From: an uncultured Acetatifactor sp.
GTDB taxonomy: Bacteria > Bacillota > Clostridia > Lachnospirales > Lachnospiraceae
Assembly (NCBI GenBank): GCA_910585665.1
Contig: CAJUFI010000007.1
Coordinates: 1-64,000, forward strand
Length of the DNA: 64,000 nt
Direction: 5' to 3'
Shown here: positions 35,122 to 42,796 of the stretch, one piece after another
How the letters are laid out: every line of letters starts with the position of its first letter
Position numbering within the stretch: position 1 is the stretch's first letter
Notes under the pieces: model-generated
The model's database searches: none
What the model was told of the DNA's origin: nothing
Seen by the model: the letters and a program-made list of their open reading frames with translations, nothing else
Position numbers and translations under genes: made by a program

Positions 35122-35832
35122 ATGGAATATTTTATAAGCGAAGGGGAACGCAGGGCATCTGAGAGAAAAATGCTGAAAACAGAAATAAAGAAAACGCAAA
35201 ACCGTCTCCCAAGAGAATTCTTCACCAGGGACGGCATCACAGTGGCAAAAGAGCTGCTGGGCAAAATACTGGTGCATGACACGGCTATAGGGACGATCAG
35301 GGCCGTCATCACGGAAGTGGAAAGCTACATGGGCGAGTGGGACAAAGGCTCCCACACCTACGGCGGCAAAAGGACAGAGCGGACCGAGCCTATGTACCAC
35401 ATAGGCGGCGCCTCCTACGTATACCTCATCTACGGCATGTACAGCTGCATGAACATCGCCGCCATGACCGAGGGGATTCCCCAGGCCGTCCTGATCCGCA
35501 GCGTAGAGCCTGCAGACCAGGAATCCAGGGAGAAAATGCTTGCCCTGCGCCTGAACGAACTGAACAAAAAGCAGCTGAAAAAAGGGAAACCGCCCTACAC
35601 CCCCGATACTGCCCCGGCATCCTTAAGAAACCACCTGGCTGACGGCCCCGGCAAAATGTGCATCGCCATGGGCATCTCCAGAGCCGACAACGACATCGAC
35701 ATGGTGGTCAGCGCCAGCTTCTGTGTCACAGAGGGCATCGTGGTAAAACCGCAGCAGATTCATGCTGCCAAAAGAATCGGCATAGACTACGCGGAAGAAG
35801 CTGCCGATTACCTGTGGAGGTTTTATATTTGA
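35122..35832 (+). CDS. aag: DNA-3-methyladenine glycosylase (AAG/MPG family)
   Basis: 236 residues of the Pur_DNA_glyco family: REFFTRDGITVAKELLGKIL, catalytic Glu in ITEVESYMGEWDKGSH, YGMYSCMNIA, and GPGKMCIAMGI near the C-terminus. It removes alkylated purines. ATG 35122 has GAGG six bases upstream, whereas ATG 35116 overlaps that site. A third Met at 35170 would give a 220-residue form closer to the usual length. It lies 9 bases from exoA, giving a two-gene base-excision repair unit. Confidence 0.94.
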   Translation: MEYFISEGERRASERKMLKTEIKKTQNRLPREFFTRDGITVAKELLGKILVHDTAIGTIRAVITEVESYMGEWDKGSHTYGGKRTERTEPMYHIGGASYVYLIYGMYSCMNIAAMTEGIPQAVLIRSVEPADQESREKMLALRLNELNKKQLKKGKPPYTPDTAPASLRNHLADGPGKMCIAMGISRADNDIDMVVSASFCVTEGIVVKPQQIHAAKRIGIDYAEEAADYLWRFYI

Positions 35833-35869
35833 GACATAAACCATTTCCCTGGCCTGTTTGAACCAAAAA

Positions 35870-35912
35870 GAGGGTACATTCCCTGCGGCTCTGCGGTGGG
35901 GAATGTACCCTC
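35870..35912 (+). other. Stem-loop in the leader of addB
   Basis: A perfect 14-bp stem GAGGGTACATTCCC (35870-35883) / GGGAATGTACCCTC (35899-35912), 15-base loop. No T-run follows, so it may modulate rather than end transcription between the glycosylase and addB. Confidence 0.6.
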
Positions 35913-35954
35913 CAGGGGAACGCACCCTCCAAATGAAAGAAAGGATCCCGTCAC

Positions 35955-38900
35955 ATGAGCCTACAATTCTACTTCGGCCCCTCCGGGGCCGGCAAAAGCC
36001 GCACCCTGTATCAGGAAATCGTCCAGCGGGCCAGCCGGTCCCCCAAGCAGAACTTCCTGATCATCGTCCCCGACCAGTTCACCATGCAGACCCAGAAAGA
36101 CCTGGTGCTCCTGGCTCCCCAGGGCGGCATCCTGAACATTGACGTCCTAAGCTTCGGACGCCTGGGCCACCGCATCCTGGAGGAAGTAGGCGGCCAGGAA
36201 ATCCCCGTGCTGGACGACACCGGCAAAAGCCTGGTGCTCCAGAAGGTGGCCGCGAACCTGAAAGGAGACCTGCCCACCCTGGGCGGCTTCCTCCACAGAC
36301 AGGGCTACATCCACGAGGTGAAAAGCGCCATCTCCGAATTCATGCAGTACGGCATCGGCGCGGAGGAGGTGGAGCAGCTCATCGACTTCGCCGGGAAGCG
36401 GGGAGCCCTGGTACAGAAACTGAAAGACCTGCAGACCCTGTACAAAGGCTTCCTGGAATACATCCACGGCAACTTCATCACCACGGAGGAGACCCTGGAC
36501 GTGCTCTGCCGTTCCCTGTCCAAGTCCAGGCTTCTGCCGGGAAGCGTGGTGGTCTTTGACGGCTTCACAGGCTTTACGCCCATCCAGGTGAAAGTGATTT
36601 CCGGGCTCATGGCTCTCTGCGGCGAAGTCATCGTCACCCTGACCCTGGGGGAGGAGGAGAACCCATACATACAGAACGGCGAGCAGAACCTGTTCCACCT
36701 GAGCAAAAAGACCGTGGCTGACCTGTGCAGACAGGCGGAAGCCCTATCCGTGGAGCGCAGACAGGACAGATTCATCCTGCCGGTTCATTCCGCGGCAGGA
36801 CAGGAAGGTACCGAGCAGCTTTCCGGTATCCAATATAATGCCCTCCACCGCTTTTGCGGCGCCCGGGCCCTGCGCCACCTGGAGAGATACTTGCTCCGCT
36901 ACGGCGTCCACCCCTACGAAGGAGAGCAGCAGGAAATCAAGCTGTTCGAGACCACCAATCCCAAGGAGGAGGTGCGCCAGACCGGCCTGGAAATCTGTCG
37001 GCTCATCCGGGAGGAAGGACTTGCCTTCCGGGATATAGCGGTCATCCTGGGAGACCTGGCGGGTTACGCCCCCTACGTGGAGACAGAGTTCGCCCAGATG
37101 GAGATTCCCTGTTACATCGACCGCACCAGGGGAATCACCCTGAATCCCATGATTGAGTACATCAAAAGCGCCCTGGAACTGTACGAAAAGGATTTCTCCT
37201 ACGAAGCGGTGTTCCATTACCTGAGGAGCGGCCTGGCAGACTTCGATTGGGAAGAGGTAGACCGGCTGGAAAATTACTGTCTGCAGACCGGCATCAAAGG
37301 CTACCGCAACTACAGCCGTCTCTTCACCCGCAAGACCCCAGAGATGAAGGGCGCACCCGGGATGGAGAGCACGCCCGGTATGAAGGGCGAGGAAGAACTT
37401 GCGCAGCTGAATGCTCTCCGGGAGCGGATGATGGAGCAGATTGGGATGCTGCACCTGAAAGGCAAAGAACCCGTAAAGACCTACGTGAACTGCCTGTACG
37501 ACTTCCTGGTGCAGAACCGGGTGCAGCAGAAGCTTTCGGCATTCCAGAGCCGTTTCGAGGAAGCGGGGGAGCTGGTGCGGGCCAAAGAATATGCCCAGAT
37601 CTACCGCCTGGTGATGGAACTTTTAGACCAGATCTACGCCCTGTTAGGCGAGGAGGAGATTCCCATAAGGGAGTTTTCTGAAATCCTGGAGGCGGGCTTC
37701 GGCGAGATACAGGTGGGCACCATCCCCCAGAACGTGGACAGAGTGCTGGTGGGGGACATGGAGCGTACCAGGCTGCAGCAGGTGAAGGTGCTCTTCTTCC
37801 TGGGGGTCAACGACGGCAATATCCCCAAAGGGGCATCCAAGGGCGGCATCATATCGGACATGGACAGGGAATTCCTGCGGGAGTCCAGACTGGAACTGGC
37901 CCCCAGCCCCAGGCAGCAGATGTACATCCAGAGATTCTATCTCTACCTGAACCTGACCAAGCCCTCCGGGAGGCTCTACCTGTCCTATTCCAAGGTGAAC
38001 AGCGCCGGAAAGTCCCTCCGGCCCGCCTACCTGGTGGACACGGTGCGGAGACTGTTCCCCGGATTGGCCGTGCAGTATCCCCAGACCAAGGCGCCCCTGG
38101 AACAGATCGTCACCGGTCAGGAGGGAGCCGGATATCTGGCGGAGGGCCTGCGGGAGTATGTGGAAGGCATGCTGCCCCCCGAGAGAGAACAGGATTTCTT
38201 CACCATCTACCAGGTCTACGGGGCGGAGGGGCTTCGGGAGAAGCGGGATTTCCTCACGGAAGCTGCCTTTCGCCGGTACCAGGACAGGGGGCTGTCCGCG
38301 GCGGTGGCCAGGGCCCTGTACGGCCTGGAGCTGGAAAACAGCGTCACCCGGCTGGAGACCTACGCGGCATGCGCCTACAGGCATTTTCTGCAGTATGGGC
38401 TGACGCTGCAGGAGCGGAAGGAATTCTCCTTCGAATATGTGGACATGGGAAACGTGTACCACGCGGTGCTGGAACAGTTCGCGGAGAAGCTGAAGGAAAA
38501 GGGCTATACCTGGTTCGATTTCCCGGAGGACTTCGCGGGTGAATGTGTGAAGGAAGCGCTGGAGCGCTGCGCGGCAGACTACGGCAGCACCGTCCTGTAC
38601 AGCAGCGCCAGGAACGAATACGCCGTCACCAGGATGGGGCGCATCCTGACCCGCACGGTATTGACCTTGCAGAAACAGCTGCAGAAGGGGAGCTTCGTGC
38701 CGGAGTCCTTCGAGCTTTCCTTCCATTATGCCGACAACCTGGAGAGCGTCAACGTAGCCCTGTCAGAGCGGGAGAAAATGCGTCTCCGGGGCCGGATCGA
38801 CAGAATCGATGTGGCAGAGGATGAGAAGAATGTCTATGTCAAAGTCATCGACTACAAGTCCGGCCACAAAAAATTCGACCTGGCGGCCCTGTACTACGGG

Positions 38901-39449
38901 CTGCAGCTGCAGCTGGTGGTATACATGAACGCCGCTGCGGAAGTGGAGACCAAAAGGCACCGGGGAAAGGAAATCGTGCCCGCGGCTCTGCTCTATTACC
39001 GGATTGATGACCCCTCCGTGGAGACCGCCGTGGAACTGACCCCGGAGGAAATCAATGAGGAGATCGGAAAGAAGCTGCGCATGAACGGCGTGGTGAACAG
39101 CGCGCCCGGCATCGTGGAACTGCTGGACAAGGATATGGGCGACAAATCGGACGTGATTCCCGTGGAGCGTAAAAAGGACGGCAGCTTCTCCGCCCGTTCC
39201 TCGGTGCTGGACGGGGAGGAGCTGAAGACAGTATCCGACTACGTGAGCCGCAAAATCGCGGAGATCGGCAGAGAGATTCTGGATGGGACGATTTCCTTGA
39301 ACCCTTATGAGAAGGGTCCAGAGGAAGCCTGTACTTACTGTGCCTATAAGAAAGTATGCGGCTTCGAGCCCGCCATGCCCGGATGCGCCAGACGCAAGCT
39401 GGAGGACATGGACAGAGAGGAAGCGCTCAGGCGGATGGCGGAGACATGA
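35955..39449 (+). CDS. addB: AddAB helicase-nuclease subunit AddB
   Basis: 1164 residues. Walker A GPSGAGKS is at about 8-15. The C-terminal nuclease domain has VIDYKSGHKKFDLAALYYG and a [4Fe-4S] set: C806 (ACAYRHFLQYG) plus C1126, C1129 and C1135 (CTYCAYKKVC), with a further Cys soon after. These are the marks of AddB, which with AddA resects double-strand breaks for RecA. A small Met/Gly/Pro repeat (MKGAPGMESTPGMKG) near 460-475 is an oddity of this protein. addA normally follows directly, but here the next DNA is a degraded fragment (39508) and no addA is in the window. The ATG follows GAAAGGATCCC. Confidence 0.96.
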   Translation: MSLQFYFGPSGAGKSRTLYQEIVQRASRSPKQNFLIIVPDQFTMQTQKDLVLLAPQGGILNIDVLSFGRLGHRILEEVGGQEIPVLDDTGKSLVLQKVAANLKGDLPTLGGFLHRQGYIHEVKSAISEFMQYGIGAEEVEQLIDFAGKRGALVQKLKDLQTLYKGFLEYIHGNFITTEETLDVLCRSLSKSRLLPGSVVVFDGFTGFTPIQVKVISGLMALCGEVIVTLTLGEEENPYIQNGEQNLFHLSKKTVADLCRQAEALSVERRQDRFILPVHSAAGQEGTEQLSGIQYNALHRFCGARALRHLERYLLRYGVHPYEGEQQEIKLFETTNPKEEVRQTGLEICRLIREEGLAFRDIAVILGDLAGYAPYVETEFAQMEIPCYIDRTRGITLNPMIEYIKSALELYEKDFSYEAVFHYLRSGLADFDWEEVDRLENYCLQTGIKGYRNYSRLFTRKTPEMKGAPGMESTPGMKGEEELAQLNALRERMMEQIGMLHLKGKEPVKTYVNCLYDFLVQNRVQQKLSAFQSRFEEAGELVRAKEYAQIYRLVMELLDQIYALLGEEEIPIREFSEILEAGFGEIQVGTIPQNVDRVLVGDMERTRLQQVKVLFFLGVNDGNIPKGASKGGIISDMDREFLRESRLELAPSPRQQMYIQRFYLYLNLTKPSGRLYLSYSKVNSAGKSLRPAYLVDTVRRLFPGLAVQYPQTKAPLEQIVTGQEGAGYLAEGLREYVEGMLPPEREQDFFTIYQVYGAEGLREKRDFLTEAAFRRYQDRGLSAAVARALYGLELENSVTRLETYAACAYRHFLQYGLTLQERKEFSFEYVDMGNVYHAVLEQFAEKLKEKGYTWFDFPEDFAGECVKEALERCAADYGSTVLYSSARNEYAVTRMGRILTRTVLTLQKQLQKGSFVPESFELSFHYADNLESVNVALSEREKMRLRGRIDRIDVAEDEKNVYVKVIDYKSGHKKFDLAALYYGLQLQLVVYMNAAAEVETKRHRGKEIVPAALLYYRIDDPSVETAVELTPEEINEEIGKKLRMNGVVNSAPGIVELLDKDMGDKSDVIPVERKKDGSFSARSSVLDGEELKTVSDYVSRKIAEIGREILDGTISLNPYEKGPEEACTYCAYKKVCGFEPAMPGCARRKLEDMDREEALRRMAET

Positions 39450-39507
39450 GCGCTATCGGGTGATGGTACAGGGCTGTGTTTCGCCGTTGTGGTTTTGGAG
39501 GATGTTT

Positions 39508-39759
39508 ATGTATCGGCTCATTATAGCGGAGGATGAGAGATTCGTCCGCAAAGAACGGACAAAATCAATCTCAAAAAAGAGAAAAAGACTGAAGAAAGGG
39601 CAGAAACGACTTCTGCTTCTGGTGCTGCCCTTTGTGGCCTATTTCGTCATCTTTTCCTACATTCCCATTGCGGGCTGGGCGCTGGCTTTCATGAATTACA
39701 AGCCGGGCATCCCCCTGTCGGAGCCGCGGGCAGCGTTCGTGGGACTTTGGGAAAGGTAG
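39508..39759 (+). pseudogene. Fusion remnant: response regulator start joined to LplB-like permease start
   Basis: GGAGG (39497-39501) is followed by MYRLIIAEDERFV, the first residues of a YesN-type response regulator. The same frame then changes to KERTKSISKKRKRLKKGQKR, LVLPFVAYFVIFSYIPIAGW and ALAFMNYKPG, the first segment of an LplB-type permease (compare 14596), and stops at 39759. A deletion must have removed the rest of the regulator and the region before the permease, with the permease also truncated. It shows that another YesMN/Lpl sugar system once stood here. Confidence 0.85.
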
Positions 39760-39773
39760 GGGCAACTTTTGTC

Positions 39774-39802
39774 TTGACAAACTATGACAATATGGATATA
39801 AT
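39774..39802 (+). promoter_or_regulatory. Strong promoter of the MBOAT gene
   Basis: TTGACA (39774-39779), 17 bases, TATAAT (39797-39802), both perfect. The start codon is at 39871, so the leader is about 60 bases. Confidence 0.9.
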
Positions 39803-39870
39803 AAGAATGTTCAGCCATATGGAATCAGAAGCATGGCTGGGTAAAATGTGAAGGATAGGCAGGGAATAGA

Positions 39871-41349
39871 ATGCTGTTTAATTCCATAAACTTTCTTGTT
39901 TTTTTCCCGGTTGTCGTATTCATTTTTTTTATGATTCCAAAGAAATGCAGATATCTTTGGCTGTTAGCTGCCAGTTATTATTTCTATATGTGCTGGAATG
40001 CGAAGTATGTGATTCTTATATTTTCTTCTACTCTAGTGACTTGGATTGCCGGGTGGCTTGTCTCTGTGTGCAAGACCCATCGGAAATGGATGCTGGGCGG
40101 AAGCCTGCTCTTCAATCTGGGGCTGCTCTTTTTTTTCAAATATTTCGATTTCTTCTGGGAAGCCTGGGGCAAGGTCTTTTCCATGGTGGGGGGAAGGCTG
40201 CCGGACAAGCCCTTTGATGTGTTGCTGCCGGTGGGGATTTCCTTCTACACATTCCAGGCGCTGGGCTACATGCTGGATGTATACCGGGGAAAGATAGAGC
40301 CGGAGAAGAATTTCTTCCGCTATGCCCTGTTCGTGTCTTTTTTTCCACAGTTGGTGGCCGGGCCCATTGAACGGTCTGACAGATTGCTGCGGCAGATACA
40401 CTTTATTGAGAGGATAGATGTATGGAATTATGACAACATCGCCCATGGGCTGATGCAGATGGTGTGGGGGCTTTTTCAGAAGATGGTCATTGCGGACCGG
40501 GTGGCGGTGATAGTGAATACGGTTTTCGGCAATTACTATATCTATGGGACGGTGCCCCTTGTGATTGGCGCGGTGGGGTTCGCGCTGCAGGTTTACTGCG
40601 ATTTCGCCAGCTATTCGTCCATTGCCATCGGGGCGGCGAAAGTCATGGGATTCGACTTGATGGAGAACTTCGATACGCCGTATTTTGCCAGGTCGATTTC
40701 CGAGTTCTGGCGGCGGTGGCACATTTCCCTGAGCAGCTGGTTCCGTGACTATGTGTACATTCCTCTGGGGGGGAACCGCTGCTCCCGTTTGAGAAAATAT
40801 TTGAATCTGTTTCTCACATTTGTGGTCAGCGGCTTCTGGCATGGGGCGGGCTGGACGTTTCTGGCATGGGGCATGCTGCACGGGACATATCAGATTGTGG
40901 GAGATTTGACGAAAGGATGCAGGCAGAAGGTCAATGCGTTCCTCCATACGAAGACGGAAAGCTTCAGCTACAAAGCTGCGCAGACGGTGATTACCTTTGC
41001 CCTGGTGGACGTGGCATGGATTTTCTTCCGCGCGGGAGGGATCAGGGTGTCGTTGGATTATTGCGTGCGCATGGCCACCAAATGGGATCCCTGGTCGCTC
41101 TTTAACGAGGAAGTATACTCCCTGGGACTGAATCGGTTCGAGTGCAATATCCTGGCTGCGGGGACAGCGGTTCTTCTGCTGGTGGATTTGGTTCGATATA
41201 AGAAGAGACAGACTTTCTCAGAATTCCTGGCAGAGCAGTGCATCTGGTTCCGCTGGGGCGTTCTGCTGGCTATGCTGGCGGCGATTCTTGTCTTTGGGAT
41301 GTATGGCATACAGTTTGATTCGAAGCAGTTTATCTATTTTCAGTTTTAG
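39871..41349 (+). CDS. MBOAT O-acyltransferase (AlgI/DltB-like)
   Basis: 492 residues with about 11 TM helices. It starts MLFNSINFLVFFPVVVFIFF, and the family motifs FLSFFPQLVAGPIER-like text and SGFWHGAGWTFLAWG with catalytic H324 are present. MBOAT enzymes pass an acyl group across the membrane to an extracellular glycan or polymer. The next gene encodes an SGNH protein, the usual partner that finishes acyl transfer outside (AlgI/AlgJ-like pairing). The gene has its own consensus promoter and heads a three-gene unit. It is paralogous to the MBOAT at 50960. The acceptor is unknown. Confidence 0.93.
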   Translation: MLFNSINFLVFFPVVVFIFFMIPKKCRYLWLLAASYYFYMCWNAKYVILIFSSTLVTWIAGWLVSVCKTHRKWMLGGSLLFNLGLLFFFKYFDFFWEAWGKVFSMVGGRLPDKPFDVLLPVGISFYTFQALGYMLDVYRGKIEPEKNFFRYALFVSFFPQLVAGPIERSDRLLRQIHFIERIDVWNYDNIAHGLMQMVWGLFQKMVIADRVAVIVNTVFGNYYIYGTVPLVIGAVGFALQVYCDFASYSSIAIGAAKVMGFDLMENFDTPYFARSISEFWRRWHISLSSWFRDYVYIPLGGNRCSRLRKYLNLFLTFVVSGFWHGAGWTFLAWGMLHGTYQIVGDLTKGCRQKVNAFLHTKTESFSYKAAQTVITFALVDVAWIFFRAGGIRVSLDYCVRMATKWDPWSLFNEEVYSLGLNRFECNILAAGTAVLLLVDLVRYKKRQTFSEFLAEQCIWFRWGVLLAMLAAILVFGMYGIQFDSKQFIYFQF

Positions 41350-41363
41350 GAGCAGAATGGAAA

Positions 41364-42779
41364 ATGCGGGTTCGGAATGCGGTGAAGGCAGTTTGTTTTT
41401 GTATGGCAGCAGCCATGCTCTATAGCGCCCTTTATGGAGTGTTTTCCTGGAAAGATACGGGAGGGGCCTATCTCACGAATATGGAGACGTTCTATGGGCT
41501 GGAGGAGGATGTGGCGGATGTGCTCTTCTGCGGGAGCAGTCACTGTTACTGTTCGGTCAATCCGGCAATCCTCTGGGGACAGCATGGAATCGCCGGCTAC
41601 AATTTGGGCATATCCGGCCAGGATTTCGCAGGTACCTACCATGGCATCCGGGAGGCTCTGAAGACCCAGCATCCCAGGGTGATCTGCCTGGAGATGTATG
41701 GAAGCGCTTTCGAGGGATATGAGGACAAGGGGAATCTGTACCGCAATCTTCTAGGGTACAAGCCTTCCCTGAATTATTGGAATGCGGTGAATGCTCTGGC
41801 AAATGGGGAGGAGAAGCAGGCCATTCTGTGGAAATGGCCGATTATCCATACACGGTATGCCGAACTGACGGAGCAGGATTTCCGGCCGGACACCATCAGC
41901 CGGACTTATATGGGCTACAAGCCGGAGTACGTTTATGAGGATATCGGGGAGATTCCCCTCTACCAGGTGACGGAGAGCGTGCCAATCGGATATGAGGAGG
42001 AGTGGCTCAGGAAGATCATTGAGCTGACCAGGGAGGAGGGAATAGAGCTGATCTTTTTTCAGGTACCTTATCTGGCAAATGAGCAGTTCCAGAAGCGATG
42101 CCGGTATATGAAGGAAATCGCGGCGGAGAACGGCATTCCTGTCCTGGACATGATGGAGATGCTGGACGAGCTGGGGATGGATACGGCACAGGATTTTATG
42201 GACTGGGGCCATTTGAATGAATACGGGGCCCGGAAGGTTTCCGCATATATGGGACAATACCTGGCAGAGAACTATGGGCTGGAGGACAAGAGAGGGACAG
42301 AAGGGTACGGTCTGTGGGACGAGAATCTGAAGGTGTGGCGGCATCAAGTCCAGAACCATGACTTGCAGCAGATCACGGATTTGGGAAGCTATCTGACCAA
42401 TCTGGTCAATCTACAGGACTATACAGTCGTGCTCATAGCAGAGGGAGAGTTCCCCGGGGAAGCCCTGGAAGGGCTGCGGGAGAAACTGGCCCTGACGGGG
42501 GCAGGGGAGAGCTTTCTGGCAGGGGAGAGCGTCTGTGTGGTAAAGGACGGCGCAGTCCTGTATGAGTCCCCTAAGGAAGGCTGTTTCCGTTTCATGGGAA
42601 TCGGTGAAAGCGATCTGCTCCTGCACGCGAATGACGGGAAAATGCATATCATTGTGGACAGGGTGGAGTATGACAGGGTGGAGTATGGCATCGCCATCGT
42701 ACTTTATGACAATGTTCTGGGCATGGTGGCTGATGCGGTGGGATTTCCGGCATGGGGGGAAGGCCCATGTGTGAGATAG
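41364..42779 (+). CDS. SGNH-hydrolase-like membrane-anchored acyl transferase
   Basis: 471 residues. An N-terminal TM (about 8-28) anchors an outside domain. The SGNH-type nucleophile block is FCGSSHCYCSVNP (Ser58/59), and the C-terminal D-x-x-H type block is MDWGHLNEYGARK, so the catalytic set looks complete. This is the DltD/AlgJ-like partner of the MBOAT protein encoded 14 bases upstream. It probably moves the acyl group from MBOAT to the envelope polymer. The ATG at 41364 has AGGAG about 12 bases upstream, somewhat far. A C-terminal segment after 320 is of unknown role. Confidence 0.85.
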   Translation: MRVRNAVKAVCFCMAAAMLYSALYGVFSWKDTGGAYLTNMETFYGLEEDVADVLFCGSSHCYCSVNPAILWGQHGIAGYNLGISGQDFAGTYHGIREALKTQHPRVICLEMYGSAFEGYEDKGNLYRNLLGYKPSLNYWNAVNALANGEEKQAILWKWPIIHTRYAELTEQDFRPDTISRTYMGYKPEYVYEDIGEIPLYQVTESVPIGYEEEWLRKIIELTREEGIELIFFQVPYLANEQFQKRCRYMKEIAAENGIPVLDMMEMLDELGMDTAQDFMDWGHLNEYGARKVSAYMGQYLAENYGLEDKRGTEGYGLWDENLKVWRHQVQNHDLQQITDLGSYLTNLVNLQDYTVVLIAEGEFPGEALEGLREKLALTGAGESFLAGESVCVVKDGAVLYESPKEGCFRFMGIGESDLLLHANDGKMHIIVDRVEYDRVEYGIAIVLYDNVLGMVADAVGFPAWGEGPCVR

Positions 42780-42796
42780 ATAGGAGGCAAGGGGAA

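Noticed and set aside
41346..41672. Small minus-strand frame at the start of the SGNH gene
   Set aside because: Shadow of the plus-strand gene, with no ribosome site.
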